64,000 nt of DNA. Origin: Clostridiales bacterium (GTDB lineage: Bacteria; Bacillota; Clostridia; Peptostreptococcales; Anaerovoracaceae). This document shows, one piece after another, positions 35,216 through 44,299 of the stretch (position 1 is its first letter; the number at the start of each line of letters is the position of its first letter). The DNA is taken from NCBI GenBank assembly GCA_015243575.1, contig CP042469.1, positions 1,116,001 to 1,180,000 on the forward strand, in the 5' to 3' direction. The notes below the pieces were generated by a model. That model ran no database searches. It was given only the letters and a program-made list of their open reading frames with translations, and was not told where the DNA came from. The translations under genes were made by a program, and so were the position numbers.

Positions 35216-36160
35216 ATGAGCGGAGAAAAAACTGTTATTTTTATCGCCGGACCAACGGCGGTAGGGAAAACCAAATATGCAATCGAAGTGGCCAAGACTA
35301 TGAACGGAGAAATTGTATCTGCCGACTCCATGCAGATTTATCGATATCTTGACATCGGAAGCGCAAAGCCTACCAGTGAGGAACTGGCACAGGCAAAGCA
35401 CTACCTTGTGGATGAAATCGATCCAGCCTCACCGTTTTCCGCTGCCGAATACCAGCACCTTGCAAAAAAATATATCAATCAGATCTTTGACGCAGGAAAA
35501 ATGCCGGTGGTCTCCGGCGGTACAGGACTTTATCTCAACTCATTGATTTACGACATGGATTTTTCTGTCATGCCGAGGCAGGAAGGATTTCGAGAAGCGC
35601 TGGAAAAAGAGGCTGCGGAGTACGGTGTGAATTATGTTCACGATAAGCTCAAGACGCTAGATCCTGATGCAGCAGAGCGAATTCACCCCAACAATTTAAA
35701 GAAGGTCATTCGTGCCATTGAGGTGTTTCAGAGTACCGGGGAAGGCATCCGTGAGTTCAGCGAGTCATTCGTAGAAACCAGAGATTTTCGATGCATTCTC
35801 ATTGGACTCACAAGAGACAGAGAGGAACTTTATCAGCGCATTGACCAGCGGGTTGATTTGCTTGTGCAGGCAGGCCTCATTGATGAAGTCAAGTGCTTGC
35901 TGGATCGAGGGCTCACGGAGGACAGTATCTCAATGAAGGGGATTGGCTATAAAGAAGTCATTGCTTATCTGCATGGAGAATATGATCTTGATGAAGCAAT
36001 CCGCCTTGTGAAGCGGAACACCAGGCATTATGCAAAGCGTCAGATGACATGGCTCCGCAGATATCCGCAAATGAAATGGTTTAATCTATCTGAATACAGT
36101 GATGATCAGTATGCACTGAATGCCATTGTTAAATCTATTCGCAGTGATTTAAGTGATTAG
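35216..36160 (+). CDS. miaA: tRNA dimethylallyltransferase
   Basis: Adds dimethylallyl to A37 of tRNAs reading UNN codons; 314 residues. Seen: the P-loop GPTAVGKTKYA, SADSMQIYRYLDIGSAKP, SGGTGLYLNSL, and the C-terminal KRNTRHYAKRQMTWLRR. ATG at 35216 with AAAAAGGATGC upstream. In many Firmicutes hfq follows; here an integrase-like gene takes that place. Confidence 0.96.
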   Translation: MSGEKTVIFIAGPTAVGKTKYAIEVAKTMNGEIVSADSMQIYRYLDIGSAKPTSEELAQAKHYLVDEIDPASPFSAAEYQHLAKKYINQIFDAGKMPVVSGGTGLYLNSLIYDMDFSVMPRQEGFREALEKEAAEYGVNYVHDKLKTLDPDAAERIHPNNLKKVIRAIEVFQSTGEGIREFSESFVETRDFRCILIGLTRDREELYQRIDQRVDLLVQAGLIDEVKCLLDRGLTEDSISMKGIGYKEVIAYLHGEYDLDEAIRLVKRNTRHYAKRQMTWLRRYPQMKWFNLSEYSDDQYALNAIVKSIRSDLSD

Positions 36161-36195
36161 ATTAAACTACCACCTTATTGCGTCAGGAGAAAAAG

Positions 36196-37350
36196 ATGGC
36201 TAAGATGTCGGTAAAAAAAGAATCAAAAAAAGAATTAAAAATTCATAATAAGAGTGATAAGCCGGACAACATCATCCTGAAGGAACAAGAGATTTTCGAA
36301 AAATGTCAGGAAATACAGGAGGAACTCCCATCGTATCTGAATGGTTTTTTTATGTATTTAAAGGGCAATGTTCTGCCCATGACCAGGCTGGCGTATTTGC
36401 AGGACATTCGCTTTTTCTTCAATTACCTGATTCATGAAACCGGCTTGACAGAGGCGAAAGCTCCGAAAGAGATCAAACTGGAAGAAATCGACGGGATTCG
36501 GGCCTCTGATGTCAATCTCTTTATAGACTATTGCAGAAGATACAAAGTAGAAAAAGAAAAAACTGTCTACATCTACGAAAACGATAAGAAGTCCTTGTCC
36601 AGAAAAAAGTCATCTATATCGGTACTTTTTAAGTACCTCTATCGGGATGAACTGGTTCGCAAAAATATTACAGACGGCTTTGATCCCATTAAAACTCCGA
36701 AGCCGGGAGAACGAGAAATTAAAGCGTTGCAGGACGATGAAGTGATGAGAATGCTGGATGCGGTCTCCACGGGGGGTAATCTCACAAAAAAAGAGCGGGA
36801 ATTCTGGGAAAAAACAAAGAAGCGGGATAAAGCGATTTTAATTTTATTTCTTACATATGGGCTTCGTATCTCAGAACTGCAGCAGCTCAACGTATCCTCC
36901 TTTAACTTCAGCCGGGGAGAGTTCAAGATCTACCGGAAACGGGGCAAGGAGTCCATCATGCCGCTGAATCAATCGACTGAAAAGACTGTTTTGGCCTATA
37001 TTAACGAAGAACGTGCCTCAGATGAATCACTGGCAGAGCAGCATAAGGATGCACTGTTCCTGTCTCTGCAAGGGAAAAGAATGACCGAGCGCCAGATTAG
37101 AGAGCTTGCAAAGAAATATACCTCAATCGGAATGGCTACCTCAAGATCTTCTGGGTACAGCCCTCATAAGTTAAGAGCCACCGCGGCTACATCGCTGATT
37201 GGGCGAGGGAATTCCATCTTTGATGTGCAGGCGCTTTTGGATCATGAGAATGTGACGACAACACAGCTCTACGCAGCGCACAAGAAAAACGTGAAGAAGG
37301 ATTTGGTTAAAAATTTTGAATGGGAAGAGGAATTCGATAAAAATCGTTGA
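36196..37350 (+). CDS. Tyrosine recombinase (XerC/XerD-like)
   Basis: Site-specific recombinase of 384 residues: an N-terminal SAM-like core-binding domain (about 35-150) and a catalytic domain with the Arg motif LTYGLRISELQQL, the box II region SPHKLRATAATSLIGRG (usual form HxLRHTFAT), and the active-site tyrosine in LDHENVTTTQLYAAH. The second histidine of the HLRH motif is Ala, as in a Clostridia-specific Xer branch. The ATG at 36196 has AGGAG upstream. No attachment sites or other mobile genes surround it, so a chromosomal housekeeping role is more likely than a phage integrase. Confidence 0.85.
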   Translation: MAKMSVKKESKKELKIHNKSDKPDNIILKEQEIFEKCQEIQEELPSYLNGFFMYLKGNVLPMTRLAYLQDIRFFFNYLIHETGLTEAKAPKEIKLEEIDGIRASDVNLFIDYCRRYKVEKEKTVYIYENDKKSLSRKKSSISVLFKYLYRDELVRKNITDGFDPIKTPKPGEREIKALQDDEVMRMLDAVSTGGNLTKKEREFWEKTKKRDKAILILFLTYGLRISELQQLNVSSFNFSRGEFKIYRKRGKESIMPLNQSTEKTVLAYINEERASDESLAEQHKDALFLSLQGKRMTERQIRELAKKYTSIGMATSRSSGYSPHKLRATAATSLIGRGNSIFDVQALLDHENVTTTQLYAAHKKNVKKDLVKNFEWEEEFDKNR

Positions 37351-37487
37351 TATTGCGCTCTATCGACAGAAGACTTATGCCTAAGGCATACCGCATAGAA
37401 ACAGAATCGACAAGCGCATGTAACTATAAATATATTATGTATACCGGAAACCTGTTCGTAGAACAAGAAAAAATGGGAGAATCTATC

Positions 37488-38786
37488 ATGCAGAAGAATA
37501 CCTATCAATTATTGAATAAAGAATTTGGAATCAGCGAAGACGTATTGAATGCAGTTTCAGAAGCAGAGGGGCAAATTCAAGAAATCTTTTATGAACTTGA
37601 TGATATTATGGCCTTTAATCAATACAAAATTTTAAATGCATTTCAGAAGAACAGAATTTCTGACATGCATTTTGGATGGAATACTGGATACGGATATAAC
37701 GATCCGGGGCGAGAGGCATTGGAAAAGGTTTATGCCGATATTTTCAAAACGGATACCGCTTTGGTTCGGCCGATTATCGTAAACGGTACTCATGCGCTGA
37801 CGTTGACACTGTCTGGAATTCTCAGACCGGGAGACGAACTGATTTACTGTACGGGAAAACCGTATGATACCTTGGAAGAAGTAATTGGAATTCGGGGCGA
37901 GGGAAAGGGATCTCTTAAGGATTTTGGAATTCACTATAAACAAGTGGAACTGAAGGAAGACGGAACCATTGACTTATCAGCTCTTGCGGCTGCAATCACA
38001 CCGAAAACAAGGATGGTTACACTTCAGCGAGCCACCGGATACGGCTGGAGAAAAGCCATTACCATTCCGGAAATAGAAGAATGGGCTCGATTTGTAAAAT
38101 CCATACGTGCGGATATCGTCTGCATGGTAGACAACTGCTATGGTGAATTCCTTGATGTTAAGGAACCGACGGAAGTGGGAGCTGATGTTGTAGCAGGATC
38201 CCTGATCAAGAATCCCGGCGGTGGACTTGCACTGACAGGCGGATATATTGCAGGTCGTGCTGACCTGATCGAAAACATCTCTTATCGGATGACCTCCCCG
38301 GGAATCGGCGGTGAATGCGGCCTTACCTTCGGACAGACCCGTACCATGTTCCAGGGGTTGTTCCTTGCTCCCAAAACGGTAAACGGAGCTGTGAAAGGTG
38401 CAATTTTATGCTCCAAAGTCTTCCAAAATCTCTGCTTTGATGTCTGCCCCAAGCCTGAAGAAAAACGGAGCGACATCATCGAAGCAGTGAAATTGGGATC
38501 ACCGGAAGCAGTGGTTGCATTCTGCGAAGGGATTCAGGCGGCAGCGCCCATTGACGCTCATGTCAAACCAGTTCCATGGGATATGCCTGGGTATGAAGAC
38601 CAAGTAATCATGGCAGCAGGTGCTTTTGTCCAGGGATCATCCATAGAGCTCAGTGCAGATGCTCCAATACGACCGCCGTACATCGTTTACTTTCAGGGAG
38701 GCCTGACCTATGAACATTCGAAATTCGGCGTGATCAAAGCACTTCAGGAATTATATCGAAATAATCTTTTGAATTTCAGTAAATAA
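37488..38786 (+). CDS. YnbB-type PLP enzyme (methionine gamma-lyase family)
   Basis: Fold-type I PLP-dependent protein of 432 residues, annotated in many genomes as 'methionine gamma-lyase family' or 'aluminium resistance'. Seen: FGWNTGYGYNDPGREALEKVYADIF, VNGTHALTLTLSGILRPGD, CMVDNCYGEF (PLP aspartate region) and the putative Schiff-base lysine in GSLIKNPGGGLA. The substrate is not established for this family. The ATG at 37488 has GGGAG about 9 nt upstream; the in-frame extension upstream is Ser/Lys-rich and not conserved-looking. Confidence 0.85.
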   Translation: MQKNTYQLLNKEFGISEDVLNAVSEAEGQIQEIFYELDDIMAFNQYKILNAFQKNRISDMHFGWNTGYGYNDPGREALEKVYADIFKTDTALVRPIIVNGTHALTLTLSGILRPGDELIYCTGKPYDTLEEVIGIRGEGKGSLKDFGIHYKQVELKEDGTIDLSALAAAITPKTRMVTLQRATGYGWRKAITIPEIEEWARFVKSIRADIVCMVDNCYGEFLDVKEPTEVGADVVAGSLIKNPGGGLALTGGYIAGRADLIENISYRMTSPGIGGECGLTFGQTRTMFQGLFLAPKTVNGAVKGAILCSKVFQNLCFDVCPKPEEKRSDIIEAVKLGSPEAVVAFCEGIQAAAPIDAHVKPVPWDMPGYEDQVIMAAGAFVQGSSIELSADAPIRPPYIVYFQGGLTYEHSKFGVIKALQELYRNNLLNFSK

Positions 38787-38937
38787 GAAGAATAAGTACC
38801 ATATCTCGTGGAGCGTGACAGTACGCCACCCGGAGCGTGACATTTAAAAGCGTGCAACGAGTTAAAACGAAAGAATTCGGATATAATAATCAGGTCACAA
38901 TACAATCATGAACAACGATTAATTTCAGGTGAGAGAA

Positions 38938-39675
38938 ATGACCATTGATTCATCAGCACACAAAAAACGATACAGAACATTTGTTTCCATACTAAAGCTG
39001 GTAATTCTGCTCGGTATTATCATTGCTGTGCCGGTTTATGTGTATTTTACGTATCCAGAGTTGATTGATCGATTTAAGAACCTGGAAGAAATCAATAAAG
39101 TACTGAAACAGTACAAGACTGCAAGCATCTTCATCTATATCGGGCTGCAGGTGTTTCAGATTATTATATCGGTTTTGCCGGGGCAGGCACTGCAGTTTGC
39201 CGCGGGGTATGCGTACAAATTTCTGCTGGGGCTCCTTTTTTCAGTGATAGGGGTTGCCTTGGGCACCGTGATAACCTTTTATCTGGCCCGTCTGCTTGGT
39301 AAGGATGCACTTCATTTGATTTTCGGAGAAGAAAAATTTTCTCGGTTTGTTCACACGTTGAACAAGAAGAGATCTTTCGTGATTCTCTTTGTTATTTTTC
39401 TGATCCCGGGGATTCCCAAGGATATTTTCACATATGCCGCTGGTGTATCAGAAATACGCATCATTCCGTTCCTTTTACTATCACTGGGAGGAAGGCTTCC
39501 CGCTATGATGGGAAGTGTCATGATGGGCAGCATGTTCTATAACGGAAGTTATATTGGGCTCATTGCACTGGCAGTTGCCGCTGTAATCCTTTTTACGGCA
39601 GGCATCCTGCAGCGGGATCGGCTCATGGGATGGTCAGACAAAGTCTACTGCCGAATGGTAAGAGAGAAATCATAA
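38938..39675 (+). CDS. TVP38/TMEM64 family membrane protein
   Basis: DedA-like (SNARE-associated Golgi) membrane protein, 245 residues, with about five hydrophobic segments and the family patterns LPGQALQFAAGYAYKFLLG, GTVITFYLARLLGKDAL and FLIPGIPKDIFTYAAG. Homologues affect membrane lipid handling, but the precise role is unknown. The ATG at 38938 follows GGTGAGAG. A TATAAT at 38882-38887 and two copies of GGAGCGTGACA (38810 and 38832) lie upstream. Confidence 0.86.
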   Translation: MTIDSSAHKKRYRTFVSILKLVILLGIIIAVPVYVYFTYPELIDRFKNLEEINKVLKQYKTASIFIYIGLQVFQIIISVLPGQALQFAAGYAYKFLLGLLFSVIGVALGTVITFYLARLLGKDALHLIFGEEKFSRFVHTLNKKRSFVILFVIFLIPGIPKDIFTYAAGVSEIRIIPFLLLSLGGRLPAMMGSVMMGSMFYNGSYIGLIALAVAAVILFTAGILQRDRLMGWSDKVYCRMVREKS

Positions 39676-39711
39676 GGAAGAATAGAATCAAGGGTCAGGA
39701 GGGAAAGAGCA

Positions 39712-40221
39712 ATGAACAAAGAAGAACAGGTCATGAGAGGTCTCAGGGACGTATTCAACAAGATGGGATGGCTTAACCGACTAAAGATGGAGGAAAGCCT
39801 TAAGGGCTATAAGTCATCAGAAGTGCATTGTATTGAGTACATAGGAAGAAATGAAGATCCAAACGTAACGAAACTTGCGGAATCCTTTTTTATGACCACC
39901 GGTGCAATCAGCAAATTAACAGCAAAACTGGTCAATAAAGGTGTCATAGAAAGCTACAGAAAGCCGGAAAATAGAAAAGAAATCTATTTCAGGCTTACTG
40001 AGAAAGGGAAAGACGTCTATAAAATCCATGATGAACTGCACAGAGAGTTTCAAAAGAGAGATAAAGTAGTCTTCCAACAGATCACTGAGGAACAGTTTGA
40101 CAGTATGCTCCGCTTCGTGGAAGAGTATAACCGCCACCTGGATACAGAAATAAGAAAATTGGATGAGGTCTTCAAATCCAAACCACTGGAAGCGGAATCC
40201 AAATCTGAACCAATTGAATAA
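39712..40221 (+). CDS. MarR family transcriptional regulator
   Basis: Winged-helix repressor of 169 residues: the HTH region (VTKLAESFFMTTGAISKLTAKLVNKGVIESYRK) and wing (NRKEIYFRLTEKGKDVY) are clear, flanked by dimerisation helices. ATG at 39712 with GGAGGG about 10 nt upstream. It lies 118 bp before an MFS exporter whose promoter overlaps an inverted repeat, so it probably controls that gene. Confidence 0.9.
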   Translation: MNKEEQVMRGLRDVFNKMGWLNRLKMEESLKGYKSSEVHCIEYIGRNEDPNVTKLAESFFMTTGAISKLTAKLVNKGVIESYRKPENRKEIYFRLTEKGKDVYKIHDELHREFQKRDKVVFQQITEEQFDSMLRFVEEYNRHLDTEIRKLDEVFKSKPLEAESKSEPIE

Positions 40222-40237
40222 TTTGAGTGAAAACAAT

Positions 40238-40270
40238 GCAGCCAGTTCTTTTGAGAATAGCTGCTTTTTT
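40238..40270 (+). terminator. Intrinsic terminator after MarR gene
   Basis: Stem GCAGCCAGTTCT / AGAATAGCTGC with a TTTG loop followed by TTTTTT. Confidence 0.85.
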
Positions 40271-40285
40271 CTTTCTGTCATTTTG

Positions 40286-40314
40286 TTGACAAGGAAGCAA
40301 AATGGTGATACCAT
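40286..40314 (+). promoter_or_regulatory. Promoter with overlapping operator for the MFS gene
   Basis: TTGACA (40286-40291), 17 bp, TACCAT (40309-40314). The inverted repeat ATGGT-GAT-ACCAT (40302-40314) covers the -10, a usual position for a MarR-type operator. Confidence 0.6.
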
Positions 40315-40338
40315 GGTTTTGCATCCGAGGAAACAAAA

Positions 40339-41604
40339 ATGAAAAGGAGAAATTTTGTGATCAAATTAAAACCATATAAAGAACCATCTGCAAACGTAAT
40401 TGTAGACAGAAAAGCACTCCTGTTTGGCCTGATGTCTGTGTTCCTTTGCGGAATAGGCTTCACCATCATAGCACCTGTTGTTCCGTTCTTGGTAGAGCCT
40501 TATATCAGTAGTCCCAAAGATCAAGCCATTGTCGTTACCTTTCTAACATCTGTATATGCAGTCTGCGTGTTTTTTGCAGCTCCGGTACTCGGAGCTTTGA
40601 GTGACAGATACGGTCGTCGTCCATTACTTTTGATATGCCTTTTCGGTTCTTCCATCGGATACCTCGTTTTTGGCATAGGAGGTGCGCTATGGGTACTATT
40701 TGCAGGACGCATTATAGAAGGGATAACAGGAGGGAGCATTAGTACGATCTTTGCATATTTTGCAGACATTACCCCGAGAGAACATCGCACAAAGTACTTT
40801 GGGTGGGTGAGTGCGGTTACCGGTGTAGGCGTCGTCATTGGGCCCACACTGGGCGGATTGCTTACTAAGTTTGGCTACTCAGCACCAATGTTTTTTGGCG
40901 CTGCCATCACTTTAATCAATGTGTGTTATGGATATCTATTTATGCCAGAGAGTCTTGCCCAAAAGAATCGATTGAAAAAAATTACCGCCGCAAGACTCAA
41001 TCCATTTCTGCAGCTCATTAATATACTTTCAATGAAACAGTTGAAAAGAATCCTTATAGCTGCTTTCTTACTTTGGATACCCAACGGATCACTGCAAGCG
41101 GTTTTTTCACAATTTATCATTGATACCTTTCATTGGAAGCCTGCACTCATTGGGATGATGTTTTCCATTATGGGCATCCAAGATATCGTTTCACAAGGAA
41201 TCGTAATGCCTAAGCTGTTGATTAAGCTTAGCGATGCACGAATCGCGATTCTGGGAATGGTTTCCGAAATTGCGGGATACAGTCTCATCGCTGTTTCTGC
41301 TTTGTTTTCATACTATCCTCTTTTTATAACGGGCATGTTTCTCTTTGGTTTTGGTGACTCAATTTTCGGACCATCCTTTAACGGTATGCTTTCCAAGTCG
41401 TCAGATGCCAGTGAACAAGGAAGGATTCAGGGAGGCAGTCAATCAATTCAATCTTTGGCAAGAATCATCGGGCCTGTTGTCGGAGGTCAAATCTACGTAA
41501 GGCTTGGCCATGCAGCACCAGCTTTTATGGGCATGATCCTTATTGGAGCAGCAATACCGGTTTTGTATCAAAGAACGGCAGTCAGTTCTAAAGAAAAAGC
41601 TTAA
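40339..41604 (+). CDS. MFS transporter (drug efflux type)
   Basis: Major facilitator with 12 predicted membrane helices, 421 residues; it shows the DHA1/TetA-like motif A GALSDRYGRRPLLL between helices 2 and 3 and motif C-like GVVIGPTLGGLL in helix 5. Substrate unknown; tetracycline- or multidrug-type exporters are the nearest by motif. The ATG at 40339 has GAGGA 6 nt upstream, but a GTG at 40357 with AAAAGGAG 7 nt upstream is an equally good start and would remove six residues. Likely regulated by the MarR protein encoded just before. Confidence 0.88.
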   Translation: MKRRNFVIKLKPYKEPSANVIVDRKALLFGLMSVFLCGIGFTIIAPVVPFLVEPYISSPKDQAIVVTFLTSVYAVCVFFAAPVLGALSDRYGRRPLLLICLFGSSIGYLVFGIGGALWVLFAGRIIEGITGGSISTIFAYFADITPREHRTKYFGWVSAVTGVGVVIGPTLGGLLTKFGYSAPMFFGAAITLINVCYGYLFMPESLAQKNRLKKITAARLNPFLQLINILSMKQLKRILIAAFLLWIPNGSLQAVFSQFIIDTFHWKPALIGMMFSIMGIQDIVSQGIVMPKLLIKLSDARIAILGMVSEIAGYSLIAVSALFSYYPLFITGMFLFGFGDSIFGPSFNGMLSKSSDASEQGRIQGGSQSIQSLARIIGPVVGGQIYVRLGHAAPAFMGMILIGAAIPVLYQRTAVSSKEKA

Positions 41605-41790
41605 TCACCGCATGTATCTTCTTAATTGGACAGTGAAATTTAATTCGACATATGGTATGATTTGGAGGAGCAGGCCGGGAAAATAGTCTTCATTAATTTG
41701 TCATGTAAATGTATAATGAGGATGGTAATACAGGATTGAAAATGAGGTTTTTAGATTCGGAACCCGAATATAAAAAATGTGGAGAATTTA

Positions 41791-42708
41791 ATGTCTAACG
41801 AAAACAATGATATGCAAAAAGAGCTTGCTGAGTTGGTCAGCCGCCATACGGACAGAGAGGGGCCACAGGTTACCGCGATCTCAGCCCTTAGTTTCTCTCG
41901 TTATTCTAGTCCACACTGTCATGATGGAGTGGTTGCGCCCTATATTATAAACCAACCTTCAATCTATATCGTAGTACAAGGGATAAAGGATGTAATATTT
42001 GGTGGAGAGCATTTCAGGTACGGGCTGCCAAACTACTTGGTATCATCTATGAATCTGCCTATCATAGCAGAAGTGCTTGAAGCATCTAATGAGAACCCTA
42101 ACCTTTCGTTGAAGATTGGGTTCACGAATCATCAAATCTTAGAGTTATTAAATGATGATGAGATCAAGAGGAACTCACGTAAAATAAAGCGTGGACTGAA
42201 TATCGCAAAGTTAGATGAATCATTATTAGATGCTATTCTAAGACTGGTTCGATTACTGGATAAACCAGGAGATATTACTATTCTAGCACCTCTTTTTGTA
42301 AAGGAAATTTTATATAAAGTGCTTAGCAGCGAATATGGCGATTCATTGAAACAAATTGTAATTGATAATAGTCCAACGGTATCTATTCAAAACGCGATTC
42401 AGCACATTGTAAACCATTATCAGGAGGCGCTTCGCGTTGAAGAACTGGCTAAGATTGCTAATATGAGTGTACCTTCATTCTTTAGACACTTCAAAGAAAT
42501 CACAATCATGAGCCCAATACAATTTCAAAAGCAGTTAAGGCTTCAGGAAGCGCGGCGACTTTTAATAACCAGTACAATAGATGTTGCCGAAGCAGCATAT
42601 CTGGTTGGATATGAAAGTACGACGCAATTCATTCGTGAGTACTCAAGAACGTTTGAATTTTCTCCTAGAAAAGATTTAAAGCGGATGAAAAACATGGAGC
42701 GTGAGTGA
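41791..42708 (+). CDS. AraC family transcriptional regulator
   Basis: 305 residues: an N-terminal AraC_N cupin-like sensing domain (PYIINQPSIYIVVQGIKDVIFGG) and two C-terminal HTH motifs (about 200-300, with LAKIANMSVPSFFRHFKEIT and AYLVGYESTTQFIREYSRTF). This subtype is often found next to aldo/keto reductase or dehydrogenase genes, and an aldo/keto reductase follows here 260 bp downstream. The ATG at 41791 has GGAG about 6 nt upstream. A TATAAT at about 41712 with a TTCATT 17 bp before it may be the promoter. Confidence 0.9.
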   Translation: MSNENNDMQKELAELVSRHTDREGPQVTAISALSFSRYSSPHCHDGVVAPYIINQPSIYIVVQGIKDVIFGGEHFRYGLPNYLVSSMNLPIIAEVLEASNENPNLSLKIGFTNHQILELLNDDEIKRNSRKIKRGLNIAKLDESLLDAILRLVRLLDKPGDITILAPLFVKEILYKVLSSEYGDSLKQIVIDNSPTVSIQNAIQHIVNHYQEALRVEELAKIANMSVPSFFRHFKEITIMSPIQFQKQLRLQEARRLLITSTIDVAEAAYLVGYESTTQFIREYSRTFEFSPRKDLKRMKNMERE

Positions 42709-42742
42709 ATCATATTAGAATATAAAATGAAAGTCTGTAAAG

Positions 42743-42784
42743 AAGAGTGTAATCGCAGCGAATAGCGAATTCACTCTTTTTTTG
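42743..42784 (+). terminator. Intrinsic terminator after AraC gene
   Basis: Stem AAGAGTGTAATCGC / GCGAATTCACTCTT (two mismatched pairs) followed by TTTTTT. Confidence 0.85.
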
Positions 42785-42886
42785 TTTGAAATTGTTTAAC
42801 CCAAATATCAACCATACTTTATCAACTATTTGCCCGCAGCCGTACAGACCTACAGAAAATAGGATCATGATAGGATTAGGCAATTT

Positions 42887-42917
42887 TTTGATCGGATCAT
42901 GTTATCGGTATAACATG
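42887..42917 (+). promoter_or_regulatory. Promoter and palindromic operator before the aldo/keto reductase gene
   Basis: TTTGAT (42887), 16 bp, TATAAC (42909-42914), the latter lying inside the perfect inverted repeat CATGTTAT-CGGT-ATAACATG (42898-42917). A repressor bound there would block the -10. Confidence 0.55.
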
Positions 42918-42968
42918 AATTCGAGCTAAAATATGATTATAGAATTAAGAATTTTTCAGGAGGTAATT

Positions 42969-44024
42969 ATGGAATATATTAAACTTGGCCGTTCCGGTCT
43001 GGAAGTTTCACCTATTTGTATCGGAAGTATGGGATTTGGAGATCCAACGAAAGGCCACCCAACTTGGGCACTTGGTGAGGAAGGCAGCCGTCCTTTAATT
43101 AAACACGCCATAGAAGCGGGCATAAACTTTTTCGATACTGCTAATCTCTATTCACAAGGAACGAGTGAAGAGATCTTAGGTAGGGCGCTTAAAGAATTTT
43201 CAAGACGTGAGAATATCGTTATTGCGACGAAACTCGGTGCACCTACACGTATAGGTCCTAATTCATTTGGTCTTTCTCGAAAGGCGATTCTGACTGAGAT
43301 TGACAACAGCTTGAGACGTCTTGGTACGGATTATATCGACCTTTATCAGATCCATCGTGCTGATCCGTTTACGCCTTGGGAGGAGACTTTAGAAGCACTT
43401 CATGATCTTGTTAAGATGGGAAAAGTGCGTTATTTGGGAGCATCCACAATGAGAGCCTGGCAGTTCGCTAAAGCGCTGCATATACAGAAATCTAACGGCT
43501 GGGCTCGTTTTATATCGATGCAGCATAACTACAATCTTGTTGCTCGCGAAGAAGAGAACGAAATGCTTCCGCTCTGTGCCGACGAAGGCATACAAACCAT
43601 CATCTATAGTCCGTTATCCCGTGGGCTGCTTGCCCGGCCATGGGGTGAAAAAACATCTCGCTCTGAAGCCGAATCAGGTGCTTCCGTATACTTCAATGCA
43701 ACTGCAGCTGCTGATGAAAAAATCGTTCAAGCGATTGGACAGGTATCCGAGGAACGAGGTGTCAGCCGTGCACAAGTCTCTCTAGCTTGGTTATACAGAA
43801 ATTCCGTTGTTGCAGCACCTATCGTGGGGGCGCTCAAAGCCAGCCACATCGATGAGGCGATAAAAGCATTATCTATCAAGCTGACCAATGAAGAAGCATC
43901 CATATTAGAGGCATCATACACACCGCGTATCGATGTTAACGTTAAAAACTCCGATCCGAAAGCAATTGCTAAAATGGCTGCGACGGTTGGGATTAAAATC
44001 GCGATTCCGACTTCCTCGAATTAG
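42969..44024 (+). CDS. Aldo/keto reductase
   Basis: NADPH-dependent (beta/alpha)8 oxidoreductase, 351 residues. The catalytic tetrad is visible: Asp and Tyr in FDTANLYSQG, Lys in IATKLGAP, His in YQIHRAD. It resembles the YajO/Tas-like AKR branch; the substrate is unknown. ATG at 42969 with AGGAGG 6 nt upstream, so the longer open frame from 42933 is not used. Probably controlled by the AraC protein just upstream. Ends at a strong terminator. Confidence 0.92.
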   Translation: MEYIKLGRSGLEVSPICIGSMGFGDPTKGHPTWALGEEGSRPLIKHAIEAGINFFDTANLYSQGTSEEILGRALKEFSRRENIVIATKLGAPTRIGPNSFGLSRKAILTEIDNSLRRLGTDYIDLYQIHRADPFTPWEETLEALHDLVKMGKVRYLGASTMRAWQFAKALHIQKSNGWARFISMQHNYNLVAREEENEMLPLCADEGIQTIIYSPLSRGLLARPWGEKTSRSEAESGASVYFNATAAADEKIVQAIGQVSEERGVSRAQVSLAWLYRNSVVAAPIVGALKASHIDEAIKALSIKLTNEEASILEASYTPRIDVNVKNSDPKAIAKMAATVGIKIAIPTSSN

Positions 44025-44045
44025 TTAGCAAAATTGAGCAGAATA

Positions 44046-44078
44046 GACCCACTTCAGCCATGGCTGAAGTGGGTCTTT
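44046..44078 (+). terminator. Intrinsic terminator after aldo/keto reductase
   Basis: Perfect 15-bp inverted repeat GACCCACTTCAGCCA / TGGCTGAAGTGGGTC followed by TTTC. Confidence 0.85.
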
Positions 44079-44139
44079 CAATAACTCATTTCAGATTGAT
44101 GTATGTTAAGCAATATCAGACAAAGAGAAAATGCGAACG

Positions 44140-44179
44140 AAATGCAGTGATTTTAACGACGGAGCTGCATTTTGTTTTT
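44140..44179 (+). terminator. Second terminator-like hairpin upstream of the LysM gene
   Basis: Stem AAATGCAG (44140-44147) / CTGCATTT (44165-44172) followed by TTGTTTTT. No gene lies between it and the terminator at 44046, so it may be a back-up terminator or insulate the SOS promoter just downstream. Confidence 0.55.
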
Positions 44180-44192
44180 AAATCGGCGAAAA

Positions 44193-44265
44193 AGAACAAA
44201 TGTTTGTAAAATTACTTGACAACGAACGCACATTCTATTACTATAAAGAAAAGAACATACGTTTT
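44193..44265 (+). promoter_or_regulatory. Sigma-A promoter flanked by LexA-box-like sites
   Basis: TTGACA (44216-44221), 17 bp, TACTAT (44239-44244). AGAACAAATGTTTG (44193-44206) and AGAACATACGTTTT (44252-44265) resemble the Firmicute SOS box (GAAC-N4-GTTC), one on each side of the promoter; a half-like CGAACGCACATTCT lies in the spacer. Confidence 0.6.
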
Positions 44266-44299
44266 AAACGTAGTGAGATAAGAAAAGGAGAAACGCATT

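Noticed and set aside
36160-37487. Integrated mobile element around the Xer-like gene
   Set aside because: No flanking direct repeats, tRNA gene, phage genes or change in gene style; both neighbours are chromosomal housekeeping-type genes.
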